Source: Symbiodinium sp. CCMP2592 (taxonomy: Eukaryota; Sar; Dinophyceae; Suessiales; Symbiodiniaceae). Taken from it: DNA of 64,000 nt. Below, piece by piece: positions 1 to 9,167 of the stretch. Below the pieces are notes generated by a model, which saw nothing but the letters and a program-made list of their open reading frames with translations, ran no database searches and was not told where the DNA came from. The stretch covers positions 1-64,000 of the forward strand of contig CAJNDT010001013.1 of NCBI GenBank assembly GCA_905221615.1, in the 5' to 3' direction. Position 1 is the stretch's first letter, and each line of letters starts with the position of its first letter. A program made the translations under genes and the position numbers.

Positions 1-2
1 AG

Positions 3-209
3 GCGATTGCTTCAATGGAGGGACTCTTGAGAAGGGTTCGTCACCTGGAGTTGCGGTGTGCTTTCCTGCAGCAGATGGTTCAGTCGGGGAGAGTGATTCT
101 CGAATTTGTGGCCGGAGCATATAATGCCTCCGACGGCCTGACCAAGAGTATGGTCTTTCAGGAGCAGCTGGACAACCTCTACGAGGTAACCGGTTTTGGT
201 TTCTTTTGA
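3..209 (+). CDS. Ty1/copia-like RNase H, C-terminal end (5' partial)
   Basis: The reading frame is open from the window edge and ends at TGA 207-209. The segment reads RHLELRCAFLQQ, then a GRV-like strand, then NASDGLTKSM. This is the usual end of the RNase H domain in Ty1/copia polyproteins (a T-R-H-L/I helix, then a 'N-x-A-D-x-L-T-K' signature). The catalytic N-terminal half lies outside the window. The frame stops at TTT-TGA, exactly where the next frame opens (see the ORF at 190), so the two may originally have been one polyprotein. Family assignment is good; integrity of the element cannot be judged from this fragment. Confidence 0.7.
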   Translation, partial: AIASMEGLLRRVRHLELRCAFLQQMVQSGRVILEFVAGAYNASDGLTKSMVFQEQLDNLYEVTGFGFF

Positions 210-885
210 AGACGAGTTGGGTGAGTTTGAGCTGGAACGCCTGACTGCAGAAGAGCCGGTAAACCGTTCTTTTGTTCCTGAGGAGTACGTTTCACTGTGT
301 GAAGCTGTGGCGAAGAACCAGGTCACCTTTGTGGTCGTTGAACTGTTATGCCAGGAAGAAAGTGCCTTACAGAAGGCATGTGAGAAGCTTGAGATTGCCT
401 ATGTGGGCGTCACTGAAAAGCTTGACTTTTGTTCTGAGCAGACGCAGTGTTTTCTGAAGGAGTTGTTTTCTGTGTTGAGTTGTGGCTTGAAGACGAAGAT
501 TTACTGCCATATCTCCACTCCCTGTACCACTGGGTGTCGTTTGCGTTACCGCGGGTGGCGCAAGTACAGTCAAGAGAAGTGGGAAGAGAAGAAGAAGTTG
601 CATCAGCGTGCTTGGGAACTTCTTGAAGGTTTGTTGAAACCGGTTGCTCGGAGTGAACGCTTGTTGTTGACTCAAGAGTGGCCTCTGCAGAACGACCTCT
701 GGAAGGAGCCGCGGTATCTTCAGGTTGCTTCAGAATTGGGGCTTTCTGAGGGTATTGTGGTAGACCGCTGTGCGTACGACTGTGTGTTTAAACGGTGGTA
801 CTTTGCCACGAACAGTAAACGCCGGGTCAAAGTGTTTCCTAAAAGGGAATGTGACCAAGTGCATGAACATGTACAGGTGGAATGA
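190..885 (+). CDS. Copia-linked accessory ORF, possibly methyltransferase-like fold
   Basis: An open frame of about 230 codons overlaps the end of the RNase H frame. It has no convincing ATG at its start (TTG at 196), so it may be read by a +1 shift at the TTT-TGA of the upstream frame. An early strand, VVELLCQEESAL, followed by a helix resembles motif I of a Rossmann-type methyltransferase. KIYCHISTPCTTGC around residues 100-115 recalls the S/T-P-C motif of cytosine methyltransferases. That reading is inference; no full motif set is visible. From memory, dinoflagellate copia-like polyproteins often carry an extra domain with a similar 'S-x-P-C-T-x-G' core after RNase H, which fits the position here. 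The rest is charged and helical. Real coding is likely; enzymatic function is unproven. Confidence 0.5.
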   Translation, partial: PVLVSFEDELGEFELERLTAEEPVNRSFVPEEYVSLCEAVAKNQVTFVVVELLCQEESALQKACEKLEIAYVGVTEKLDFCSEQTQCFLKELFSVLSCGLKTKIYCHISTPCTTGCRLRYRGWRKYSQEKWEEKKKLHQRAWELLEGLLKPVARSERLLLTQEWPLQNDLWKEPRYLQVASELGLSEGIVVDRCAYDCVFKRWYFATNSKRRVKVFPKRECDQVHEHVQVE

Positions 886-979
886 AAGGATTCAGGGTTC
901 TATCCTGAAAAGCTAGGTCTAGAGCTTGTAAAGTGTGCTCAAAAGACACTAGGTGCCGCATCAGTCCAAGAGGGGGTGT

Positions 980-1000
980 GAAAATCCCATTTGGCTCAAG
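980..1000 (+). other. Leader motif, unit A
   Basis: GAAAATCCCATTT joined to GGCTCAAG. The right part is the 3' end of the dinoSL with one T missing from the T run. Confidence 0.6.
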
Positions 1001-1345
1001 CTGTTGTGGTTCAAACTGGCAAGCGCCGCACCGTTGCCGTCGTGGCACTGGGCTCTTGAGGCCGTATCTAAGGGTGGGTCCCAAAGAGCACTCGAAACCA
1101 ATCTCTGTGTTTTCTCGTAGGCTGCCTGAGCAGCACGGGACGCGGGGGGGTAGCTGCAGATACACTCCGGTGTGCGTAGTTGAGCCATTGCAAACCAACA
1201 GCTTGCGCAAACCCTTGAACCTTGAAACAATCTTGCTTGCACAGTTCGCTTGATTTTCTTGGAAAAGGGAGTGTTTTGAGGGCCTTGCTTGCAAAAACGC
1301 CCTAGTTTGTTGCCAACTTTTCTTGTCGTACAGTTTTCTTGAAGA
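980..1345 (+). mobile_element. Unit A: solo LINE 5' leader
   Basis: The stretch opens with GAAAATCCCATTT plus GGCTCAAG and continues with sequence homologous to the 5' UTRs of the two full LINEs. Positions 1000-1120 match 11254-11365 (for example GGCCGTATCTAAGGGTGGG). Positions 1215-1345 match 21020-21140 almost base for base (CTTGCTTGCACAG, GATTTTCTTGGAAAAG). No ORF1 follows, so this is a leader separated from its coding region. Confidence 0.7.
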
Positions 1346-3588
1346 GAGGCGGCAGCTGCACGTGAGCTGCTGGTAGTTGTAGCTTAGCCTTTAGTCTGTC
1401 CTGTGACTGTCCTAGGTGGAGCCTCGCCAGGTAGTTGTAGCTCAGCCCGCAGGTCTGCAGACGAGCTTAGGCTGAGGCATCTCGCCTGCAGGTGGCTGAC
1501 ACAACGTGTGTCTAGTGACAGACATTGGTGAGGCAACTCGCCAGCGCTGTGTGCCGCCAGATAGCCCTGTGAGGTTGAGCTCGCTCGCCCGCAAAGATCC
1601 TAACCGGAGTTGAGTTGGAGGTCGGCTCAGCGGCTGCCTGGATCCCCTCTCTCTCTGAAAGTTTGTGTATCCTTGTGTGTGAGTTCCCTCACGGCCTTTT
1701 GCCTTATTCTCGGGGCCCGGGCTTGTTAGCCCGTGTGCTGCGCCAGCAGGACTGAGCGCTCCAGGTTTGCATATCGCTTACACTCGGCGGCTCTTTCGTC
1801 ATTTCCCCCGTCTGGGGTGTAGTTTCCCAAGCCAGCCGATGCTAGGGTGTCTTTCCTGGGGTCCTTTGGCGCGTTTTGAGTAGGCAATTTGATGCAGCGG
1901 GTCTTGTGCCCTGTTTGGTCGTGTCGTCCCCTGCTGACTGCCGGCCTCGCTTGGTTGCTAAGCAAGTTTGAGGCACTTCCCCTGCTGCTTCCTTACAGGC
2001 CTCTATCGCCAAGGCTGGGTTTGGTGTTGGAGGTCCTGTGTGTTGCTTTACCCAGCCAGGGTTTCTCACAGCCCTGCTTCTTGGAGCATTGCAGCTTGTC
2101 AGGTTTGCTGCGATAGCCCGCCAGGCCCTTTTGAGCTTTCTGGCTGCAAGGGCGACGATGGGTATCTCCATTTCAGGGTGAGATTTCTCCCCTTTTGCTT
2201 CTATTTAGGTTTAGGGACCCTTGCTAGTTGAGTTCTCCGGCCGCTTGTTGCCTTGGCCCCAGAGGCGGCAGGTAGGAGAGACTGGGGACTCATGCTTGGT
2301 TGACCCGTTTGTTCTTTGATTTTGCTCTGATAGTTTTAAGTTTTGAGTGACTTTGCTTGGGGCCTTGCGTTGCCTTTCCCGGGCAGGCCTCCTGCGTCAG
2401 CAGCCTCTGGAGGTTTTTCTCTGTGGCCAGGGACTCTCCCGCCCAGTTGCTGCAGGCTTGTCACTGGGGCTGTGCAGTGGTCAGGAGGGCTGCAGTGACT
2501 GTGAGCATCTCCGTCCTGCTGGTTGCTATACAGGCCCACCTGGGCTCGCAGTACTCAGGTTGAGGGTAAGGGTTTAGGGGTCTGGAACTGGCCTTGCAGG
2601 GTGTGGTTCCCCGCACCACCACGTAGTTGAGAATAGGGGAAAGCGTGGACCCCGCGCCACTGGCTTGCCGACAATGAGGGGTTGGCGTCGGCCCTGCGCC
2701 AAAAAAATTCCGCGTTGAGGGGCAGCGGCCTTTTTCAGTTCCCTTCATCCTTCCTTCTCTCCCTCTGTGCATGCTGCCCAGGTCAATCCTTTGGCTTTTC
2801 GTTCACAGGCAGGGAGTTGCACCTCCCTCCAATGCTCGGGTTGTGCCTTGTTTCATGGCGAGTGTCTCCCTCCGCTTCAAGCACTCGGGTCTCGAGCTAT
2901 GCCTGTGGAGGTGAGTGGTGCCCAGTGGAGTGCCGCCTCTGCTGGGCCTTTTCTCCCTTGTGGGAGCTCACCACCTTTGCTTTAGGTCCTTGAGTACAGG
3001 GAGAGGTGCCTCCCTGAGGTTACTAATTTCTACTCCTACACACAGGGTGAGGTGCCTCCCCGTGTTGTGTGGCCTTTGCATGTTAAGCAGCGATGGGTGA
3101 GGACCTCCCCAAATCGTTCCTTTACCTAATTTAACGAGCCAATTTGGTCCTAGTCCGCTCAAGGTGAGGAAACTCCCTTTTGCTCTCTGTTACCGGTCCA
3201 ACCAAAGTGAGGCGATGGAGACCAGTACCTGCCGAAGTCCCAGACTCCTTTCTTCAGACTGCAGGGTAACAGTTCACTCAAGGTGAGAAACCTCCCTTGC
3301 ACCCTTTTGTTGCCGCCTAGCTCAAAGTGAGGAGACTCCTTGGAAGGTAGGCTGAGGGCAACCGCAGTAGGCAGGTGAGCTCGACCAGTCTGTGCCGAGG
3401 GTGCTGTTTAAGGACATCACCTGATGTCAGACTGGTCTTGAGAAACTCGCCGCTCCCAAAGTGGACTAGTCTCAGGGTGAGGTGACTCCCCCACTGACAC
3501 TCTCCTTTCTCCCTCTCTCTCTTTTTCTCCTTCCTGTCTCACCCCTGACTCAAACCGGGCTCAGCCCAGCGCTTCGCCGCTCGAGCGT
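1346..3588 (+). repeat. Spacer with recurring short hairpin motif
   Basis: No convincing ORF. The stretch carries a degenerate motif of the form GGTGAGG-NN-CTCCC (earlier versions GGTGAGGCAACTCGCC) many times: near 1420, 1475, 1530, 2175, 2998, 3046, 3093, 3161, 3278, 3326 and 3476. The two halves can pair (GAGG with CCTC or CTC), so each copy is a small hairpin. The copies between 3000 and 3500 lie roughly 40-120 bp apart. CT-rich tracts near 3500-3540 precede the next unit. Confidence 0.5.
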
Positions 3589-3622
3589 GAAAATCCCATT
3601 TGGCTCAAGGTCTGGCTCGAGT
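3589..3622 (+). other. Leader motif plus second relic, unit B
   Basis: GAAAATCCCATTT plus GGCTCAAG (3589-3609), then GTC and TGGCTCGAG (3613-3621), a second degenerate truncated leader. Confidence 0.6.
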
Positions 3623-4477
3623 GACCGCAGTGGTCGGAGAAGTAGTTGTCTGCAAACAGTCCTGGGCTCTAACTGTGTGCTGAAGAGACCCCAAACAGGT
3701 GAATCCCAGGCTTTGTAGCTGTGCTTCTTCGGGCCATCACTCCCACTTGCCTGTTCCCACCGGTAAGGGCTCAGCCCTCCGGGGGACCAATCCACCTCAC
3801 GAAGGGGATACGTCCACCCAAGGGACTTGCCAGCTCCCACCGGAAAGGGCTCGGCCCTCGGGGGAACTGTCCACCGCGCCAAGGGGGTACGTCCCCCTGT
3901 GGTGGGTGGTAGAGCAACGCCAGACGCGGACCCACCCTACGAGGGGGGACATTGTGGCTCAAGTTTGGGGTGTTCGCCCTTCTGTCTTCACGGTCAAAGG
4001 CCACGGCTTTTCGGAGGGTTTTCCTTGGTGCAGGGACACTAAGCACCCAGGGCCGGGCCAAGCTAAGCAGTGGTGAGCAGTGGAGCGGGTGGCAGTCTAC
4101 GCTGCGAGCTCACCCCAGGCAAACTTGAGCAAGCACCCAGTCGGTGCCCCTGGACTTACTGCATGAGACCAGAGTCAGCTGTGTTAGTCGTTTGCTTTCA
4201 CTACGTGCGGCCATGCATGCAGTGCACTCCTGGGACCATGCCTACCTGGGCAGGAGAACAGATGGAGGCAGGTCTTTACCGACAAGCAACGAGAAGGTTA
4301 GGATTGCATGCATGTGTGGTGTGGGTAAGTGACGGCAAGCGTGAGGACCACCAAGGTGGTGGAGGCTCCTCCAGGTGGTTTCCCTTGGCGGCTTTGGTAG
4401 GGTTTAGGGTTGGTTTTAGGGCGGCGGTGGGCCTTGTAGTGAGCCGCCAATACAGGAGCTTGCATTCTGGACATGCA

Positions 4478-4512
4478 GGAAGATCATCTCACCAGCCTCG
4501 AGGTGATCTTCC
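4478..4512 (+). repeat. Perfect 9-bp hairpin, copy 1
   Basis: GGAAGATCA (4478-4486) and TGATCTTCC (4504-4512) are perfect inverted repeats around a 17-nt loop. On the minus strand the loop contains GGTGAGAT, which looks like a splice donor at the end of the protein-like frame. Confidence 0.6.
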
Positions 4513-5609
4513 CTTTTAGCTCCCTTAGCCTCGGTCATCCGCTTGAGGGCCTTGCAGTACGCCTTCAAGCTTGGTTGGGCCGAACCTGTCTGCGGGCAGG
4601 TGTCACATTTGCAGGAGTTACTGCGGGCTCTTGCGTCCCTGTGCTTGGCGTCGAGCTGAGCCAAGTACTTGGGATTTTCCTTAGTCCACTCCTTTTCAGG
4701 GTGGCATGGCAAGTGCGGCTAAGCGCTTGCTTCTTTATTGGCAGCAGGTTCCCAGGCCTGTCCAGACCGTGGGTCCTGCCTGAGCTGCAGCCCGAGCAAG
4801 GGTGATGGGTCAGCTGGTGCGGCGTCGTCCCCGCGCTTGTTGAGGGGAGCGTCGACTCCTGCGCGTTTGTGCATAGTAAGGGGTGCGTTTGCCCTCGCGC
4901 TCATTGAGAGGGTTTAGTGCCGGCTGACTTTTTCGCTTTGGTTTTGGTTTCAGCTGCCGAGGGTGGACGGTTGGCTAAGGCCGCCTTGTGAGCGTGAACA
5001 GGCCCGCGCCGGGGGCAGTACCCAACCGCAGTGCAGAAGGCAGTGCGCGCTCACTGTCTCTGCATAGACCCTCTCAGTTTTGGCCTGGCCGTGTTTGGGC
5101 CTCGCCTTTCAGTGTAATACCGCTTGTGCAGGCTCTGCTTCGTTAGGCGCGGATCGGGCAGAGCAGTCGCCGTGGTTTCCTCTAGCTAGTGGCTCTCCAG
5201 GCAGCAGGGGGCCTTTGGTTACTCTGCTGCCAGAGCCCGCAGGTAGGGCAGTTTGCTTCCACTGCCCGGTACTGGGGTGGAGTTTGGTTGGCAGAGGTAG
5301 TCGAGTACCCAGAGCTGCTGCGGCATGGGTGCTCTGGCCCTTGTTAGTAAGAGCGAGAACGCAAGGGCCACCTCAGCTTGCTGCCTTACGTCCAGCCCGA
5401 GCACGTGAGTTATGGTCTCTGCTCCAAGTCTTGGGGGGTTCTCCTCCCTACCGAGCAGAGAGGCAGGGCCAGCTCACCAAAAGCTCTCCAACAGCTAGGG
5501 GGTCTGTCCCACCTTGGAGAAAGCGGCCCGTGCTGGTCTTGGTTCTCCTGGGAGGGCAGGCTTCCTAAACCCTCTCCGGGTTTCGGGAGGGAAAGGGCCT
5601 ACAGGTTGA

Positions 5610-5842
5610 GTGAGCTGCTTCTTCAACCTCACCGGCGCAGACCGGGAGGTAGGACCTAGAGCTTAGGACCTGAAGTAGTCTCCTCCGCGAACCTCACCAG
5701 CGGGGACTGGGAGGTCGGGGGTCCTAGGTAGGACCTAGCCTGAGGGCTCCTTAACACAAGGAAGCTCCTTTTGCTGTAAGACACAGCCCGTAGCAGACGG
5801 GACTTGCCGTTTCGGCGGCCGCGCCTCAGTGCCCACGACCGT
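5610..5842 (+). promoter_or_regulatory. Unit-boundary module 1
   Basis: A stretch of roughly 230 bp directly upstream of a leader motif is shared with 7869-8100 and 10990-11233. Shared blocks, in order: CTTCAACCTC, GGGAGG(T)AGGACCT, GGACCTGAAGTAG, ACTGGGAGGTCGGGGGTC, TCCTTAACACAAGGAAGC, a GCTGT...ACAGC mini-hairpin, CTTGCCG, GGCGGCCGCG. It could be a promoter, or the 3' end of the preceding unit; the sequence alone does not decide. Confidence 0.5.
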
Positions 5843-5887
5843 GAAAATCCCATTTGGCTCAAGCCCTGGCTCAAGGTCTGGCTCGAG
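5843..5887 (+). other. Leader motif with stacked relics, unit C
   Basis: GAAAATCCCATTT plus GGCTCAAG (5843-5863), TGGCTCAAG (5867-5875) and TGGCTCGAG (5879-5887). Three leader ends lie in tandem, as expected after repeated trans-splicing and retroposition. Confidence 0.65.
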
Positions 5888-6738
5888 TGACCGCAGTGGT
5901 CGGAGAAGTAGTTGTCTGCAAACAGTCCTGGGCTCTAACTGTGTGCTGAAGAGACCCCAAACAGGTGAATCCCAGGCTTTGTAGCTGTGCTTCTTCGGGC
6001 CATCACTCCCACTTGCCTGTTCCCACCGGTAAGGGTTCAGCCCTCGGGGGACCAATCCACCTCACGAAGGGGATACGTCCACCCAAGGGACTTGCCAGCT
6101 CCCACCGGAAAGGGCTCGGCCCTCGGGGGAACTGTCCACCGCGCCAAGGGGGTACGTCCCCCTGTGGTGGGTGGTAGAGCAACGCCAGACGCGGACCCAC
6201 CCTACGAGGGGGGACATTGTGGCTCAAGTTTGGGGTGCTCGCCCTTCTGTCTTCACGGTCAAAAGCCACGGCTTTTGGAGGGTTTTCCTTGGTGCAGGGA
6301 CACCAAGCACCCAGGGCCGGGCCAAGCTGGTGAGCAGTCTGGAGCGGGTGGCAGTCTCTACGCTGCGAGCTCACCCCAGGCAAACTTGAGCAAGCACCCA
6401 GTCGGTGCCCCTGGACTTACTGCATGAGACCAGAGTCAGCTGTGTTAGTCGTTTGCTTTCACTACGTGCGGCCATGCATGCAGTGCACTCCTGGGACCAT
6501 GCCTACCTGGGCAGGAGAACAGATGGAGGCAGGTCTTTACCGACAAGCAACGAGAAGGTTAGGATTGCCTACATGTGTGGTGTGGGTAAGTGACGGCAAG
6601 CGTGAGGACCACCAAGGTGGTGGAGGCTCCTCCAGGTGGTTTCCCTTGGCGGCTTTGGTAGGGTTTAGGGTTGTTTTTAGGGCGGCGGTGGGCCTTGTAG
6701 TGAGCCGCCAATACAGGAGCTTGCATTCTGGACATGCA

Positions 6739-6773
6739 GGAAGATCATCTCACCAGCCTCGAGGTGATCTTCC
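6739..6773 (+). repeat. Perfect hairpin, copy 2
   Basis: Same hairpin as 4478-4512 in the second repeat copy. Here the stem extends to 10 bp because of a C-to-T change at 6774 (AGGAAGATCA with TGATCTTCCT). Confidence 0.6.
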
Positions 6774-7868
6774 TTTTTAGCTCCCTTAGCCTCGGTCATC
6801 CGCTTGAGGGCCTTGCAGTACGCCTTCAAGCTTGGTTGGGCCGAACCTGTCTGCGGGCAGGTGTCACATTTGCAGGAGTTACTGCGGGCTCTTGCGTCCC
6901 TGTGCTTGGCGTCGAGCTGAGCCAAGTACTTGGGATTTTCCTTAGTCCACTCCTTTTCAGGGTGGCATGGCAAGTGCGGCTAAGCGCTTGCTTCTTTATT
7001 GGCAGCAGGTTCCCAGGCCTGTCCAGACCGTGGGTCCTGCCTGAGCTGCAGCCCGAGCAAGGGTGATGGGTCAGCTGGTGCGGCGTCGTCCCCGCGCTTG
7101 TTGAGGGGAGCGTCGACTCCTGCGCGTTTGTGCATAGTAAGGGGTGCGTTTGCCCTCGCGCTCATTGAGAGGGTTTAGTGCCGGCTGACTTTTTCGCTTT
7201 GGTTTTGGTTTCAGCTGCCGAGGGTGGACGGTTGGCTAAGGCCGCCTTGTGAGCGTGAACAGGCCCGCGCCGGGGGCCAGTACCCAACCGCAGTGCAGAA
7301 GGCAGTGCGCGCTCACTGTCTCTGCATAGACCCTCTCAGTTTTGGCCTGGCCGTGTTTGGGCCTCGCCTTTCAGTGCAAACACCGCATGCACAGCTCTGT
7401 TAGTTTGGCGCGGATCGTGCAGAGCCTCGCGGCGGATCCCTCCGAGTTGAGGTTTCTCTCGGCAGACAGGGGGCCTGTGGTCACTCTGCTGCTCGAGCCT
7501 TTTAGCCAAGGCAGTTTGCTTCCACTGCCCGTTACTGGGGTGGAGTTGGTTGGCAGAGGTAGCCGAGTGCCCAGAGCTGCTGCGGCATGGGTGCTCTGGC
7601 CCTTGTTAGTAAGAGCGAGAACGCAAGGGCCACCTCAGTTGCCGCCCAGCGTCCAACCCAAGCTCGTGAGTCTTAGGTTCTCTGCTCCAAGCCTTGGGGG
7701 GTTCTCCTCCCTACCGAGCAGCGGGGCACGGCCAGCTCACCTAAAGCTCTCCACAACTAGGGGGTCTGGCCCACCCTGGAGAAAGCGGCCCTTGCTGGTC
7801 TTGGTTCTTCCTGGGAGGGACTGGCTTCCTAGAACCTCCCTTATGGTGGGAGGGAAAGGGCCTACAGG

Positions 7869-8100
7869 CTGAGTGAGCTGCTTCTTCAACCTCACTGGCA
7901 GGGACCGGGAGGTAGGACCTGTGTTAGGACCTGAAGTAGTTCCCTCCGCGTACCTCACCAGCATGAACTGGGAGGTCGGGGGTCTTAGAGAGTAGGACCT
8001 AGCCTGAGCGCTCCTTAACACAAGGAAGCTGCTTCTTTGGCTGTCAGAGTACAGCTTTCAGACTTGCCCTCACGGGCCGCGACTCTGTGCGCAAGACCGA
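7869..8100 (+). promoter_or_regulatory. Unit-boundary module 2
   Basis: Same module as 5610-5842, just before the leader of unit D. It contains GCTGTCAGAGTACAGC (a 5-bp stem) at about 8039-8054 and GGGCCGCGACTCTGTGCGC followed by AAGACCGA immediately before GAAAATCCC. Confidence 0.5.
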
Positions 8101-9149
8101 GAAAATCCCATTTGGCAGCTTCCGAATTTTTGGAGCAAGTCGGGCCGGGCCAAGAATGGCGCAGAGTCATCAATGATGAAGTCGATCGCCTTGTTGGGGC
8201 GAGGGCAAACACAAAAGAGGCGAAAGACCGAGCAACTGCCCTCAAGCAATCTGATGCGCTGGCAGAGTCGGTTGCACTTTTCCTGGGAAGGCGCATGCAA
8301 GCATTGATGGGGTATGACAAAGATCAAGGCCCACAGGTTGTGTACCCCAGGAAGGCGGGCGAGGAAAAATCGGCAGAGTCGTCCAGCCCCTCGACCAGCC
8401 GGTCTTCGTTTCAAAAGAGAAGACGAACCAAGAAAGGCAAAACCCCACCGGCCCACGGGGGGGAGAAAGGCAAGAAGGCCCAGCCCGCCGAGGAAACACC
8501 CATACCCACTGGGGCTCCAGAGCAATCCGGCGGAGAAGCTGACGAGGCAGGCCAGCTCTCTTCCCATGGGCCGCCGAAGGCCATTTCAAGGCCAGAGGGG
8601 GGGGCCAACGAACCCCAACCCGCAACAAGGGAAAAGATGCCAAAGATGGCAACGGAGAGCAGATGCGGGGAAGCAGGGGCCGCGGACCTTCCTACCACCC
8701 AGTTGCCGCCTGAGGCCAATAAGAGGCAAATCTTGTCGGCTTTGGTGGCAGGCCAAATCGACACTAAGGGGCACAGGTTCGTCAAGGGTGGCACGTCTGC
8801 AAACAACCTGCAGATCAAGTGCGAGGAATGTGGCTTGTGGATTCAACAGGTCGATACCAAGCCCAATTTCAATAGGAAAGTTGCCAACTATTGCAAGGAC
8901 CACCCCCTAAGTGTCCCTTCTCCGGAGTGGAAGTGGCATGATTCGCATGCCATGTGCAATGAAGGTTGCAGGTGGAAGTGCTCTCAGTGTCATAGTGTGC
9001 AGCCAGTTGGAGGCCTCACACCTGCAGTTCTTGAACGCTTTTGTGCACATGGTAAGCATGGTTTGCAGCGTAAGCGTGCGGCACGTAACACACTTGCAGC
9101 TGCTGGTACTCCTTCTGTGAAGCAGTTTTTCGCAAAGCCTCTTCCCTAG
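8037..9149 (+). CDS. LINE ORF2 tail fused to element leader (C-terminal zinc domain)
   Basis: The ORF has 370 codons. Its first codons lie in the boundary module and the leader, so the ATG is probably fortuitous. From about 8140 it matches the region after RNase H in the two LINE ORF2s: QEWRRVINDEVDRLVG here against PEWRRLLNEDVDSLCG in unit F, followed by a helix ending in FLGRRMQALM. A low-complexity Lys/Pro/Glu-rich linker follows. The C-terminal zinc domain then has NKRQ, C-x2-C (CEEC), FNRK, a lone Cys, a W-x2-H-x-S/D-H-x-M core and C-x2-C (CSQC). Endonuclease and RT are absent, so this cannot mobilise alone. It may be a deletion derivative or a non-autonomous element keeping only an RNA/DNA-binding tail. 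Confidence 0.65.
   Translation: MAVRVQLSDLPSRAATLCARPRKSHLAASEFLEQVGPGQEWRRVINDEVDRLVGARANTKEAKDRATALKQSDALAESVALFLGRRMQALMGYDKDQGPQVVYPRKAGEEKSAESSSPSTSRSSFQKRRRTKKGKTPPAHGGEKGKKAQPAEETPIPTGAPEQSGGEADEAGQLSSHGPPKAISRPEGGANEPQPATREKMPKMATESRCGEAGAADLPTTQLPPEANKRQILSALVAGQIDTKGHRFVKGGTSANNLQIKCEECGLWIQQVDTKPNFNRKVANYCKDHPLSVPSPEWKWHDSHAMCNEGCRWKCSQCHSVQPVGGLTPAVLERFCAHGKHGLQRKRAARNTLAAAGTPSVKQFFAKPLP
8101..8116 (+). other. Leader motif, unit D (truncated)
   Basis: GAAAATCCCATTTGGC, after which the sequence passes directly into the tail of a LINE ORF2 with no 5' UTR. Confidence 0.6.
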
Positions 9150-9167
9150 CGCGGCCACAGGTCCAAG

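Larger units (their letters stand above)
3589..5842 (+). repeat. Unit B: 2.26-kb direct repeat, copy 1
   Basis: This unit begins with the leader motif and is repeated immediately downstream (5843-8100) at an offset of about 2261 bp. The first 1.5 kb is nearly identical between the copies. The last 0.75 kb (from about 5080) is clearly more diverged. No ORF on the plus strand looks like a protein. On the minus strand 4416-4904 reads as Lys/Asp/Glu-rich protein-like sequence with one in-frame stop between 4712 and 4721. A degenerate leader relic (CATTGTGGCTCAAG) sits at 3950-3963. Internal quasi-palindromes include ACCACC-A-AGGTGGT near 4347. Confidence 0.8.
5843..8100 (+). repeat. Unit C: 2.26-kb direct repeat, copy 2
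   Basis: Second tandem copy of unit B. It starts with the leader motif followed by extra truncated leader pieces (TGGCTCAAG at 5867-5875, TGGCTCGAG at 5879-5887). Compared with copy 1 it has a handful of substitutions and short indels up to about 7340 (for example a 7-bp difference near 4047/6308), then much lower identity until the boundary module at 7869. It ends where unit D starts at 8101. Confidence 0.8.
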
